Shown: positions 24,819-33,043, counted from the stretch's first letter. The stretch: DNA of 64,000 nt from Streptomyces noursei (GCF_016917755.1 NZ_CP070326.1:3348001-3412000); one strand, 5' to 3'. Numbers and translations: made by a program. The notes: generated by a model from the sequence alone, not told the origin.

Positions 24819-25673
24819 GTGCCCCGCCCGTCGCCGCCATCCACGGTCCAAGAGGCCAGGCAAGCGCTCGGCAAGCGCCTTCGCGAGATCCGCAAGGACG
24901 CTGGTCTGACTGCTCGCGCATTGGCGGCGGCGGCAGGGTGGCACGAGTCCAAGAGTTCTCGTCTGGAGAGTGGCGCAACTCCACCATCCGACAAGGACAT
25001 TTGGGTCTGGACCCGCATCTGCCATGCGGAGGACCAAGCCGCGGACCTCATCGCGACGGCCCGCGGTATCGATGGGATGTACGTCGAATGGCGCCGGGTG
25101 GAGAGCGCCGGCCTCAAACGCGTTCAAGAGTCCGTGGTTCCGCTATTCGAGCGCACCCACTGGTTCCGGTTCTACCAGTCCCAGGTAATGCCCGGCCTGC
25201 TCCAAACACAGGACTACACCGAGGCGATTCTCAAGACCGTTGTCGCGCTGCGAGACGCCCCCGGCGACATCGGGGAAGCCGTAGCAGCACGCATGAGCCG
25301 TCAGAGCGTTCTGCACAGGGGAGGGCGCCGGTTCGCCTTCCTGATCGAGGAGTGGGTACTGCGGACGGTCATTGGTAGCCGGAACACGATGCTGAACCAG
25401 CTCGGACACCTCATCGGCATAACCGCTGCTCCGTCTGTGAGTCTGGGCGTCATCCCGATGGGGGCCGTGCGCGGCAATGCATGGCCGTGTGAATCCTTCT
25501 CCATCTACGACGAGAAAGAGGTTGCCGGTGAACTGGTGTCTGCCAGCCTCACGGTGACGCGACCAAGTGAGATCGCTGAGTACACCAGGACGTTCACCGA
25601 ACTCGCTGCCATCGCTGCCTACGGTGCGCCTGCCAGGAAGCTCATCACGGGGGCAATCGACTCCCTCGGGTGA
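24819..25673 (+). CDS. WhiJ-like XRE regulator (HTH + DUF5753/Scr1)
   Basis: 284 residues from GTG 24819. The HTH covers residues 8-60: ALGKRLREIRKDAGLTARAL, then AAGWHESKSSRLESGATPPS. The DUF5753 (Scr1) region covers about 85-275, with ESVVPLFERTHWFRFYQSQV, MPGLLQTQDYTEAIL, RFAFLIEEWVLRTVIGS, SVSLGVIPMGAVR and the closing TFTELAAIAAYG. WhiJ paralogues with this architecture control development and antibiotic production in S. coelicolor and bind promoters next to their own genes. AAGTTC repeats flank the cassette. The gene lies 25 bases after DUF6879 and is probably cotranscribed. Confidence 0.9.
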   Translation: MPRPSPPSTVQEARQALGKRLREIRKDAGLTARALAAAAGWHESKSSRLESGATPPSDKDIWVWTRICHAEDQAADLIATARGIDGMYVEWRRVESAGLKRVQESVVPLFERTHWFRFYQSQVMPGLLQTQDYTEAILKTVVALRDAPGDIGEAVAARMSRQSVLHRGGRRFAFLIEEWVLRTVIGSRNTMLNQLGHLIGITAAPSVSLGVIPMGAVRGNAWPCESFSIYDEKEVAGELVSASLTVTRPSEIAEYTRTFTELAAIAAYGAPARKLITGAIDSLG

Positions 25674-25681
25674 AGCCGTGC

Positions 25682-25697
25682 AAGTTCGTAGAAGTTC
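25682..25697 (+). promoter_or_regulatory. AAGTTC direct repeat, second candidate operator
   Basis: AAGTTC at 25682-25687 and 25692-25697, again with 10-base period, 8 bases after the stop of the WhiJ-like gene and 69 bases before the small gene at 25766. It repeats the arrangement at 23965-23990. A single related AAGTTC occurs at 26378-26383 before the gene at 26423. Confidence 0.55.
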
Positions 25698-25765
25698 GTT
25701 GAGGACCAGTGACCGACTGTCGTTGACTGAACACCGAGACGACGTGCGACGAACGGCGGAGAGCT

Positions 25766-25963
25766 ATGAGCAGCCCGAACCGGTACAGCGAAAGCCCTGT
25801 GGAACTTCCGCTGGACGGCTGGCTGGTCGAAGGCCACCCGGTACGGGGCTGCAAGCCGTGCGCTGCCTCGCACGACGAGCGAGACCAGGCGCTGAAGCGG
25901 AACGACTGGCGGGCCGCCTGCGCTGCTGCTGCGGACATCCGTAGCCACCAGCAGAACCACTGA
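25766..25963 (+). CDS. Small hypothetical protein with CxxC
   Basis: 65 residues from ATG 25766 with GGAGAG 5 bases upstream. Contains HPVRGCKPCAASHDERDQAL, i.e. one CxxC pair, then a charged helix with DWRAACAAAADIRSHQ. Probably part of the WhiJ-like regulon, since it follows directly after AAGTTC repeats. Function unknown. Confidence 0.72.
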   Translation: MSSPNRYSESPVELPLDGWLVEGHPVRGCKPCAASHDERDQALKRNDWRAACAAAADIRSHQQNH

Positions 25964-25965
25964 CT

Positions 25966-26036
25966 CCCGCCCCGGCGGCGGAAACCCTGGACAGGTAAGC
26001 GCCGGGGCGGGTGACCCAACCGCAGGAAACCTGCGG
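25966..26036 (+). terminator. Two hairpins between small genes
   Basis: First stem CCCGCCCCGGCG (25966-25977) with CGCCGGGGCGGG (26000-26011). Second stem CCGCAG (26020-26025) with CTGCGG (26031-26036). No T tract. Either a terminator or a structured leader for the gene at 26100. Confidence 0.5.
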
Positions 26037-26099
26037 ACCTTCGGGCCGTGCCCTCGACGGTACGGCGGTGCGGCCCCTCACGAAAGAGGAGGTTGAGAG

Positions 26100-26294
26100 A
26101 TGAGCGCTGTAGCGGTCGAGACGTTCGAGACGCGCATCCCCGACGCCGAAGGCTGGCGTGGTGTCCCGTTCCGGCACCCGGCGGACCTGGCGGTCGTCGC
26201 CGAGGCCGACGGCGGGAAGCACGACGGCGGACCCATGCCCCCTGAGGCACCCCGCGACCCCGCTCCGCAGCCCAGCGGCGGAGACGGCAAGTAA
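26100..26294 (+). CDS. Small hypothetical protein
   Basis: 64 residues: FETRIPDAEGWRGVPFRHPA followed by a Pro/Gly/Asp-rich tail ending PSGGDGK. An AGGAGG lies 10 bases upstream of the ATG at 26100. The tail looks disordered. Function unknown. Confidence 0.7.
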   Translation: MSAVAVETFETRIPDAEGWRGVPFRHPADLAVVAEADGGKHDGGPMPPEAPRDPAPQPSGGDGK

Positions 26295-26422
26295 GCCGCA
26301 CGCCTGAACCCACCCCTCCCGTAACGGCGGCGGTGCCGGGCGGCAGGGACGGAACGTGATCCGGGGCCGGCTTTCGGAAGTTCGGAAGTCGGCCCCTTGC
26401 ACTGAGACGGAGCGGAGGAAGC

Positions 26423-26584
26423 GTGAGCCAGGAACAACCTGTTCGACAGTGGGAAGAGCGAACCAGCGGCGCACCACCGATATGGGGCAATACTCCAGCC
26501 GTGTTGAAAATCCCCAAGGGCCAGAAAGCGCCCCCCTGCCGCTTCCCGTGCGCCCGGTGCGGCACCGGCCCGCAGGCGTCCTGA
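26423..26584 (+). CDS. Small Cys-rich protein
   Basis: 53 residues from GTG 26423, with GGAGG 5 bases upstream. After a hydrophilic N-terminus come LKIPKGQKAPPCRFPCARCG and a short tail. The CxxxCxxC cluster could bind zinc. The stop overlaps the next ATG (TGATG, 26582-26586), so the pair is coupled. Function unknown. Confidence 0.62.
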   Translation: MSQEQPVRQWEERTSGAPPIWGNTPAVLKIPKGQKAPPCRFPCARCGTGPQAS

Positions 26585-26787
26585 TGGATGGCTTAGAGCA
26601 CAAAATATCGGGGTGCGCCGGATGCGATGCAGCAGCTCATGACGAAGCCGAACACGCCCGCGAAAACGAGGACCGAGAGACACAATTCCTCACCGCTGGC
26701 ATGGCAGTAGCTGCGGGTCTCGCCAGACTGCTGGCAGTAGGTCTATGGGGCGGCGCAATGCTGCTCCTGTCTCACATGGTCGAGTGA
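26584..26787 (+). CDS. Small membrane protein with a TTA codon
   Basis: 67 residues. N-terminal MDGLEHKISGCAGCDAAAHD with a CxxC, an acidic middle (EAEHARENEDRE), then one membrane segment (MAVAAGLARLLAVGLWGGAM). Codon 4 is TTA, the codon read by the bldA tRNA, so translation may depend on developmental state. Coupled to the preceding Cys-rich gene. Confidence 0.65.
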   Translation: MDGLEHKISGCAGCDAAAHDEAEHARENEDRETQFLTAGMAVAAGLARLLAVGLWGGAMLLLSHMVE

Positions 26788-27093
26788 ACCACTGACCAGT
26801 GCGCAAGGGCAGCCCCGCCAGTTTCTCCGTCGCCCCGAGCACGCGGGGGCTAACCCGCGGGGCCGACCAACGGCAAACCTAAGCAGTACGAGCAATCCCC
26901 GTCGTCTTCGGAGGGGCACTAGGGCGGCCCGCTTGAACCCCGTCGCCGGGCCTGCCAGAGACCACTGCTTCGCCTGGCGGGGGTACCGTTTCGGACGCCC
27001 ATCACCGCCACAGGATCGCCACTCGACACCTAGAAACACCCGGAAACAGCCACAAACTGTGAACAGGCGATCACCAGCTGACGGAGCGAAAAA
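26788..27093. other. Intergenic region before rnpB
   Basis: About 300 bases with no supported gene on either strand. Contains one GC-rich palindromic stretch near 26830-26860 (CGCGGGGGCTAACCCGCGGGG). No tRNA fold is evident by eye. Confidence 0.4.
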
Positions 27094-27130
27094 GGCCCTC
27101 TGAACTGGTGTTTTGCCAGTTCAGAGGGCC
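27094..27130 (-). terminator. Rho-independent terminator of rnpB
   Basis: A perfect 15-base stem, GGCCCTCTGAACTGG at 27094-27108 and CCAGTTCAGAGGGCC at 27116-27130, is followed on the minus strand by TTTTTCGC. It lies directly past the 3' end of RNase P RNA and is a textbook terminator for it. Confidence 0.9.
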
Positions 27131-27147
27131 AGTGCTAGCTAGCCGAC

Positions 27148-27557
27148 GGACGAGTCAGCCTGTACGCCGGGTTCTGTCTCCGGGCGACCTTGCGGTCGGC
27201 CGGGAGGCGGCCATCCATCTAGGGCTGTCGTTGCCGGCAGCCTCGTGCGGTCTACCCGCGGACTCGGGCGGGCAGCCCTCGATCGTCCGCGCAGGGCCAT
27301 CAGCCGATGGCCCCTCTTGACCTTGCTCCGGGTGGGGTTTACCTAGCTGCCCAGGTCACCCTGGGCACTGGTGGTCTCTTACACCACCGTTTCACCCTTA
27401 CCGAGGACCGAAGTCCCCGGCGGTCTGCTTTCTGTGGCACTGTCCCGCGGGTCACCCCGGGTGGGCGTTACCCACCACCCTGCCTTGTGGAGCCCGGACG
27501 TTCCTCGGGGGGATCGATGATCCCCACGCGGCCGCCCGGCCGGCTCGTCCGCCGTGC
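27148..27557 (-). ncRNA. rnpB: RNase P RNA (class A)
   Basis: The catalytic RNA that matures tRNA 5' ends. Conserved blocks are readable on the minus strand: GAGGAACGTCCGGGCTCC near the 5' end (about 27493-27510), GGTAAGGGTGAAACGGTGGT (about 27381-27400), TAAACCCCACCCGGAGCAAG (about 27322-27341) and the 3'-terminal ACAGAACCCGGCGTACAGGC (about 27156-27175). The terminal helix pairs GACGAG-type ends at both extremities (27149-27154 and 27543-27551). Length of about 410 is usual for actinobacteria. Ends are estimated to within about 10 bases. Confidence 0.95.
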
Positions 27558-27587
27558 CGACCATGCTACCTGGCGGATTCCGGCGGC

Positions 27588-27610
27588 TTGACCTTGCCGT
27601 TGCGACAACG
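27588..27610 (+). promoter_or_regulatory. MerR-type promoter/operator
   Basis: TTGACC at 27588-27593 is followed by the dyad CGTTG-CGA-CAACG at 27598-27610, ending 15 bases before the MerR start codon. A dyad just after a -35-like element is the usual binding site of MerR regulators, suggesting autoregulation of the (now broken) gene. Confidence 0.5.
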
Positions 27611-27625
27611 TTTCCACTGGGGCTC

Positions 27626-28425
27626 ATGCGTATCGGGGAACTCGCCGGGCTTGCCGGCGTCAGCACGCGGACCGTGAGGCACTACCACCACCTGGGGCTG
27701 CTTCCGGAGCCGCAGCGGAAGGCCAACGGGTACCGGGAGTACGGGACGCGGTGGCGCTGGCGCGGGTGCGGCGGCTGACGGAGCTGGGGCTCGGGCTGGA
27801 GGAGGTGCGGGACGTGCTGGCCGACGACGCCGGCCGGGAGCTGCGGGAAGTGCTGACGGAGCTGGACGAGGACCTGGCGCGGCAGGAGGAGGCGATCCGG
27901 GCCCGGCGGGCGCGGTTGGCGGAGGTGCTGCGGCGCAGCGAGGAGCCGGGTGGGCTGCCGGAGGAGGGCCCGGTGTCGGAGCAACTGGCCGAGGTGTTCG
28001 CGAAGATGGCGCGGACGTCGGCGACGCTGCCGGGGCCGGAACCGGCGATGGCGGTGCGGGAGCGGGAGGTGCTGGCCCTGCTGGACGCGTCGGGCGACGG
28101 CCGGGCGCGGGGGGCGATGGCGGCGGCGCTGCGGGAGATGTTCGTGACGCCGGACTCGATGGAGCGGGCGTATGCGGCGTACGGGCTGCTGGACGGGCTG
28201 GCGGGGGCGGCGGTGGACGATCCGCGGGTGGTGGAGGCCGCGCGGGCGCTGGTGGAGTGCGTGCCCGACAGGGTGGTGGCGGCGATCGCCGCCGGGGCCG
28301 GGCCGGTGGCGGACTCGGGGCGGGCGACCGAGGTCTGGGCGGAGCTGCTGGTGAGGGAGCTGGCGCCGGCGCAGGCGGAGGCGATGCGGGTGGCGATGCG
28401 GATGATCGGGGAGGGAACGCGATGA
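27626..28425 (+). pseudogene. MerR-family regulator disrupted by a frameshift
   Basis: The first frame, from ATG 27626, gives the HTH: MRIGELAGLAGVSTRTVRHY then HLGLLPEPQRKANGYREYG. At about 27742-27750 the frame changes, and the second frame continues as a normal MerR protein: VALARVRRLTELGLGLEEVR, a coiled coil (ELDEDLARQEEAIRARRARL), and a ~150-residue C-terminal domain ending AMRVAMRMIGEGTR. Family members normally have YREYG followed by LRDAVAL; here about 7 bases seem to be missing after GGG. The rest has no stops and has native codon use, so the lesion is recent or a sequencing error. The stop overlaps the ATG of the fragment at 28422. Confidence 0.85.
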
Positions 28426-28538
28426 GCGCGAGGAACGACGCCCGGTTCGGGGAGCGGGTGGGGCGGCTGCTGCGGCACGAGGGGCGGTGGCTGACGAGTC
28501 TGGTGCGGTGGGTGGTGCGGCGACGGCCCCGGAGCCGG
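28422..28538 (+). pseudogene. Truncated partner gene of the MerR regulator
   Basis: The ATGA overlap at 28422-28425 starts a frame reading MSARNDARFGERVGRLLRHE, then GRWLTSLVRWVVRR. This looks like the N-terminus of a small membrane protein that often follows such MerR genes. After about 35 residues it runs into the 3' end of the convergent RNB ribonuclease gene, with no membrane domain left. It is probably a remnant. Confidence 0.5.
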
Positions 28539-30062
28539 TCACACCGGGGTGAAGCGGACCGGTACCCGGCCCGGTTCGGCGCCGGCCAGGCGGACCCTGA
28601 TGCGCTGGCCCAGGGGCAGCTCGGGGCCACCGGGGGCGGCCTGGACGGGGCCGATGACGGCCGGTTCGCAGAGGTGGACGGTGCCCTGGGTCGGGTCGTC
28701 CGCGTGGCGGTCGACGACCAGGGCCTCGAAGGTCTCGCCGACCCGGTCGTGCAGCAGGGCCGCCTCGACGAGGTCGACGCAGGCCCGCTCGACCCGGTTG
28801 GCGTGCTGGGCGCCGGTCTCCATCTCGTGCGGGAGGGCGGCGAGGGCGGCGCGGACCCAGCCGGGCGGGGCGTGGCCGGCCGCGGCGGCCAGGCAGAGCT
28901 CGGAGGTGTAGCGGTCCACGAGCCGGCGCAGCGGGGCGGTGGCGTGCGCGTACGGGGCGGCCACCGCGGCGTGCACGACGCCGGCGGCCGGCGGGGCGCC
29001 GCCGTCGAAGACGGTGTAGCCGGCGCCTCGGAGCAGGGTGGTGCACTCCTGGAGGAACGCGGCGTCGCCGGCGCGGCGCGGGTCGAGGGTGCGGATCAGC
29101 GCCGCGTACGAGGTGTGGTGGGGCCATTCGACGCCGAGGGCCTGTGCGGTCAGGCGGAGCCGGGCGACCGAGCCGGTCGGGGGGTCGGGGTCCTCGCCGC
29201 TCGAAGGGGGTTGCGGGCCGGGGGGCGGGAGGGTGCGCAGGATGCCGGTGCCGGCGGCGAGCATCAGCTCGGCCGCGGCCATGCCGGTGAGCAGGGAGAT
29301 CTGGGCGTTCCAGGCGGCGGCCGGGAGCGGGGCGCGGTAGGCGAGGGTGTAGCGGCCGTCGCGTTCGACGATCTCCTGCTCGGGGAGGTTGAGCGAGATC
29401 GCGCCGCGGGCCGCCGCCAGCTCCTCGCGGAGCAGCCCGATCTCGCGGAGCAGGGCGAGCGGCTCCTCGGCGGTGCCGTCGTCGAGGACGCGCTGGACGC
29501 CCGGGTAGTCGAGGCGGGCGCGGGAGCGGACCAGGGCGCGGCGGACGGTGCTGCCGGTCAGCGCGCCGGCGGCGTCGAGGTCGAACTGCCACAGGACGGC
29601 CGGGCGGTCCTGGTCGGGCAGCAGGCTGGCGGCGCCCTCGCTGAGCACGGTGGGGTGCAGCGGGACCCGCTCGTCGGGGAAGTAGAGGGTGGCCACCCGG
29701 TGGTGCGCCTCGGCGTCCAGGGCGCCGCCCGGGGTGACGAACGAGGCGACGTCGGCGATGGCGTAGTGGACGCGGAAGCCGCCGCCCCGCCGCCGGGACA
29801 GGAACATCGCCTGGTCCAGGTCCTGGGAGCCGGGCGGGTCGAGGGTGAACAGGGGCAGGTCGGTGGCGTCGTCCAGGGTGTGCTCGGTGACCACCTCGCC
29901 GTCGCCGGCCGGGATGCGCGGGGCGCGGGCGGCGCTCTCCGCCTCGGCCTGGGCGGTGGGCGGGAAGTGGTCGGGGATCTCCAGCCGCACGCGCAGCTCG
30001 TGCAGGGCGGCCCGGAGGGGGGCCTCCGCTGCGTCGGTCACATGCATATGGCGACGGGGCAT
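28539..30062 (-). CDS. RNB-domain (RNase II/R-like) exoribonuclease
   Basis: 507 residues from ATG 30062. The catalytic RNB domain includes LFTLDPPGSQDLDQAM near residue 70, with the metal-binding Asp residues, and HYAIADVASFV near 96. Also conserved are LYFPDERVPLHPTVLSEGA (about 125) and HATAPLRRLVDRYTSE (about 375), the counterpart of the TSPIRRY motif. The C-terminal ~75 residues look like a small S1-type barrel. N-terminal cold-shock domains are absent, as in other actinobacterial RNB proteins of about 480-500 residues. It degrades RNA 3' to 5'. It is transcribed toward the MerR remnant. Start: the next ATG (30047) is also possible, and neither has a strong ribosome binding site. Confidence 0.92.
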   Translation of the reverse strand: MPRRHMHVTDAAEAPLRAALHELRVRLEIPDHFPPTAQAEAESAARAPRIPAGDGEVVTEHTLDDATDLPLFTLDPPGSQDLDQAMFLSRRRGGGFRVHYAIADVASFVTPGGALDAEAHHRVATLYFPDERVPLHPTVLSEGAASLLPDQDRPAVLWQFDLDAAGALTGSTVRRALVRSRARLDYPGVQRVLDDGTAEEPLALLREIGLLREELAAARGAISLNLPEQEIVERDGRYTLAYRAPLPAAAWNAQISLLTGMAAAELMLAAGTGILRTLPPPGPQPPSSGEDPDPPTGSVARLRLTAQALGVEWPHHTSYAALIRTLDPRRAGDAAFLQECTTLLRGAGYTVFDGGAPPAAGVVHAAVAAPYAHATAPLRRLVDRYTSELCLAAAAGHAPPGWVRAALAALPHEMETGAQHANRVERACVDLVEAALLHDRVGETFEALVVDRHADDPTQGTVHLCEPAVIGPVQAAPGGPELPLGQRIRVRLAGAEPGRVPVRFTPV

Positions 30063-30189
30063 GGAATCGAGCGTATGACCGCCGGGCGCTCCCGGCGCGG
30101 CGTACGGGGGCCGGGCGGGGCCGCGGACACGCCCTAAGCTTTCGACGGGGCCGCACCCCCTGCCCGTATTGCCGTGAAGGAGAAACACC

Positions 30190-30987
30190 GTGCTCGTGCT
30201 GTTGCCGCCGTCGGAGGGGAAGGCCGCCGGAGGGACCGGGAAGCCGCTGGACCTGGAGGGGCTGTCGCTGCCGGGGCTGACCGCGGCGCGGTCAGAGGTG
30301 CTGGCCGAGCTGGTCGAGCTGTGCGCGGCCGACGCGGCCAAGGCGCAGGAGGTTCTGGGGCTGAGCGAGGGCCTGAAGGGCGAGGTCGCCAAGAACGCGG
30401 GGCTGCGCACGGCGGGCACCCGGCCGGCCGGGGAGATCTACACCGGGGTGCTCTACGACGCCCTGGGGCTGGCCTCGCTGGACGCCGCGGCGCGAAAGCG
30501 GGCCGAGCGGTCGCTGCTGGTGTTCTCGGGGCTGTGGGGCGCCGTGCGGATCGGCGACCGGATCCCGTCGTACCGCTGCTCGATGGGGGTGAAGCTGCCG
30601 GGGCTGGGCGCGCTGGGCGCGTTCTGGCGGGGGCCGATGGCGGAGGTGCTGCCGGAGGCCGCCGGGGAGGGCCTGGTGCTGGACCTGCGGTCGGCGGCGT
30701 ACGCCACGGCGTGGAAGCCCAAGGGCGAGCCGGCCGGGCGGACCGCGACGGTGCGGGTGCTCCAGTCGAAGATCGTGAACGGGGTCGAGAAGCGGTCGGT
30801 GGTCAGCCACTTCAACAAGGCGACCAAGGGCCGGCTGGTGCGGGACCTGCTGATGGCGGGGTCCGCGCCGGCGGATCCGGCGGAGCTGGTGGAGGCGCTG
30901 CGCGTGCTGGGGTACGTGGTGGAGGCGCAGGCCCCGGCGAAGGCCGGCAGGCCGTGGGCGCTGGATGTGATCGTCACGGAGCTGTGA
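30190..30987 (+). CDS. yaaA: Peroxide stress protein YaaA (DUF328)
   Basis: 265 residues. Starts MLVLLPPSEGK, the family hallmark, followed by RPAGEIYTGVLYDALGL near residue 82, LLVFSGLWGAVRIGDRIPSY near 108, CSMGVKLPGLG near 130 and KIVNGVEKRSVVSHFNKATK near 195. In E. coli YaaA lowers free intracellular iron under hydrogen peroxide stress; the fold binds DNA. AAGGAG lies 9 bases before the GTG. It is divergent from the RNB gene and followed by eda, with 80 bases between. Confidence 0.93.
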   Translation: MLVLLPPSEGKAAGGTGKPLDLEGLSLPGLTAARSEVLAELVELCAADAAKAQEVLGLSEGLKGEVAKNAGLRTAGTRPAGEIYTGVLYDALGLASLDAAARKRAERSLLVFSGLWGAVRIGDRIPSYRCSMGVKLPGLGALGAFWRGPMAEVLPEAAGEGLVLDLRSAAYATAWKPKGEPAGRTATVRVLQSKIVNGVEKRSVVSHFNKATKGRLVRDLLMAGSAPADPAELVEALRVLGYVVEAQAPAKAGRPWALDVIVTEL

Positions 30988-31068
30988 GGGATCGGCGAAC
31001 CGTCCCTCGCATTGCAACATGCGCAACGGCCGTTGCGGAGGATGAGGGCCGGGCGCAGGATGGGCGGC

Positions 31069-31719
31069 GTGACTGACGCCGCCCCCTCCCCCGTGCCCCC
31101 GTCCCCCTCGGTCCTCGACCTCGCCCCGGTCATCCCGGTCGTGGTCCTCCAGGACGCCGCGGACGCCGTTCCGCTCGCCCGGGCGCTGGTCGCCGGCGGG
31201 CTGCCGGCGATCGAGGTGACCCTGCGCACGCCCGCCGCGCTGGACGCGATCTCGGCCATCGCCGACGAGGTGCCGGAGGCGGCGGTCGGCGCCGGGACCC
31301 TGCTCGACCCGGAGCAGGTCGCGGCGGCCAAGGCGGCCGGGGCGCGGTTCCTGGTGAGCCCCGGCTGGTCGCCTCGGCTGCTCGGCGCGCTGCGGGACTC
31401 CGGACTGCCGTTCCTGCCGGGTGTCTCGACGGCCTCGGAGGTGGTGACCCTGCTGGACGAGGGGGTCACCGAGCTGAAGTTCTTCCCCGCGGAGGCGGCG
31501 GGCGGCACCGCCTATCTGAGGTCGCTGGCCGCGCCGCTGCCGCAGGCCCGCTTCTGCCCGACCGGCGGGATCGGCCCGGCCTCGGCCCCCTCGTACCTGG
31601 CGCTGCCCAACGTCGGCTGCGTCGGCGGCACATGGATGCTGCCGGCGGACGCACTGGCCGCCAAGGACTGGGCGCGGGTCGAGGGACTGGCCCGGGAGGC
31701 GGCGGCGCTGGGCGGCTGA
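31069..31719 (+). CDS. eda: KDPG/KHG aldolase
   Basis: 216 residues from GTG 31069 (AGGA 9 bases upstream; the in-frame ATG 31060 is an alternative). TIM-barrel aldolase with IPVVVLQDA, AIEVTLRTPAAL (catalytic Glu), GAGTLLDPEQV, RFLVSPG, PFLPGVSTASEV, the Schiff-base Lys in ELKFFPAEAAGG, and ARFCPTGGIG with VGGTWM at the phosphate site. It cleaves 2-keto-3-deoxy-6-phosphogluconate to pyruvate and glyceraldehyde-3-phosphate. No edd dehydratase is nearby, so it may serve keto-acid salvage. It converges on the RNase H operon at a strong bidirectional hairpin. Confidence 0.93.
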   Translation: MTDAAPSPVPPSPSVLDLAPVIPVVVLQDAADAVPLARALVAGGLPAIEVTLRTPAALDAISAIADEVPEAAVGAGTLLDPEQVAAAKAAGARFLVSPGWSPRLLGALRDSGLPFLPGVSTASEVVTLLDEGVTELKFFPAEAAGGTAYLRSLAAPLPQARFCPTGGIGPASAPSYLALPNVGCVGGTWMLPADALAAKDWARVEGLAREAAALGG

Positions 31720-31763
31720 CGCCCGGGGCGGCGCCGCCCGCCGTACGACCGGCACCGCCCGCG

Positions 31764-31812
31764 AACGCGTCCGGCCCGGCACACGATCGCCGTGTGCCGG
31801 GCCGGACGCGTT
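31764..31812. terminator. Bidirectional terminator, 22-base perfect stem
   Basis: The left arm at 31764-31785 and right arm at 31791-31812 are exact reverse complements (22 bases each, core GTCCGGCCCGGCACACG) around loop ATCGC. It sits between convergent eda and the RNase H gene and serves both. Confidence 0.88.
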
Positions 31813-31837
31813 CGACGCACGCGCGCCGGGGCGCCGT

Positions 31838-33040
31838 CTACCGCAGGTGGGAGGTGTCGTTCAACAACCGCAGCGAGGCGTTGCCGTCGGCGTAGTACGC
31901 GACCGCGGTCAGGGACGCCGCGGAGAGCTCCATGCGGAACAGCGACTCCGGCGGGGCGCCCAGCGCCAGACGGACCAGCGTCTTGATCGGGGTGACGTGG
32001 GTGACCAGCAGGACGGTCTTGCCGGCGTAGCGGGAGAGCAGCTTGTCGCGGGCGACCGCGACCCGGCGGGCGACCGTCGCGAAGGACTCGCCGCCGCCGG
32101 TGGGCGCCGTCTTGGTCGAACCGAGCCAGGCGTCCAGGTCGTCGGGGTAGCGTTCGCGGACCTCGGCGAAGGTCAGCCCCTCCCAGGCCCCGAAGTCGGC
32201 CTCCCGGAGCCCTTCCTCGACGCGGACGTCGAGGCCGAGCCGGGCGGCGACCGCCCCGGCCGTCTCCTGGCAGCGGCGCAGCGGCGAGCTGACCACGGCC
32301 TGGATGGTGCCGCGGGCGGCGAGCGCGGCGGCGGCCGCCTCGGCCTGTCGGCGGCCGGCGTCGGAGAGTTCGGGGTCGGTCCCGCCGCTGCCGGAGAAGC
32401 GCTTCTGCGGCGTCAGGGCGGTCTCCCCGTGCCGGAGCAGGACGAAGGTCGCGGGGACACCGAGGTCCGGCGAGCCCCAGCCGACCGGCGGGGCGGCCGG
32501 TGCGGCGTGCGCGGTCTCCGCGGCCTCGGCGGCGGCGTCGGCCGCACGGGCCGCGGCGCTGCGGACGGGGGCCGCGTCGACCGGGCCGGCGAGCGCCGCC
32601 CGGGAGTCGCGCGGCTCCCACTGCTTGCCCTGCTTGCCCGCGTCCATCGCCTCGTTGGCGAGCCGGTCGGCGTGCTTGTTCCGGGAGCGCGGGATCCACT
32701 CGTAGGTGACCTGGGCGGACGGGAAGATCGACGCGGCCTCGGCGGCCAGCGGCTTCATGTCCGGGTGCTTGATCTTCCAGCGGCCGGACATCTGCTCGAC
32801 GACGAGCTTGGAGTCCATCCGGACGTGGACGGCGGCCTCCGGGTCCAGGGCCTTGGCGGCACGCAGCCCCGCCAATAGGCCCTTGTACTCGGCGACGTTG
32901 TTGGTCGCCGTCCCGATGAACTCGGCGGCCTCGGCCAGCGCCTCACCGCTCGCCGGGTCGAGGACCACCGCGCCGTAGCCGGCCGGCCCCGGGTTGCCCC
33001 GGGAACCGCCGTCCGCCTCGACGATCAGCTCGCGCGCCAC
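31838..33040 (-). CDS. Bifunctional RNase HI / acid phosphatase
   Basis: 400 residues in two enzymes. Residues 1 to about 135 are RNase HI: IVEADGGSRGNPGPAGYG (first catalytic Asp), AEYKGLLAGL (Glu), VRMDSKLVVEQMSG (Asp) and NKHADRLANEAMD (His/Asp). An Ala-rich linker of about 60 residues follows. Residues about 200-400 are a histidine phosphatase with FVLLRHGETALTPQKRFSGS, SSPLRRCQETA, EADFGAWEGL and LLVTHVTPIKTL. This architecture was characterised in S. coelicolor SCO2299. The RNase H half removes RNA from hybrids; the phosphatase half acts on phosphomonoesters, in mycobacteria possibly alpha-ribazole phosphate. Starts 3 bases after the zinc-ribbon gene's stop. Confidence 0.95.
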   Translation of the reverse strand: MARELIVEADGGSRGNPGPAGYGAVVLDPASGEALAEAAEFIGTATNNVAEYKGLLAGLRAAKALDPEAAVHVRMDSKLVVEQMSGRWKIKHPDMKPLAAEAASIFPSAQVTYEWIPRSRNKHADRLANEAMDAGKQGKQWEPRDSRAALAGPVDAAPVRSAAARAADAAAEAAETAHAAPAAPPVGWGSPDLGVPATFVLLRHGETALTPQKRFSGSGGTDPELSDAGRRQAEAAAAALAARGTIQAVVSSPLRRCQETAGAVAARLGLDVRVEEGLREADFGAWEGLTFAEVRERYPDDLDAWLGSTKTAPTGGGESFATVARRVAVARDKLLSRYAGKTVLLVTHVTPIKTLVRLALGAPPESLFRMELSAASLTAVAYYADGNASLRLLNDTSHLR

Positions 33041-33043
33041 GGC

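Noticed and set aside
26826..26865. GC-rich palindrome resembling an actinobacterial CRISPR repeat
   Set aside because: Only one copy, no spacer-repeat periodicity and no cas genes.
28257..30137. 626-residue plus-strand frame over the RNB gene
   Set aside because: Antisense shadow; only its first ~35 codons from 28422 look like a real (truncated) gene.
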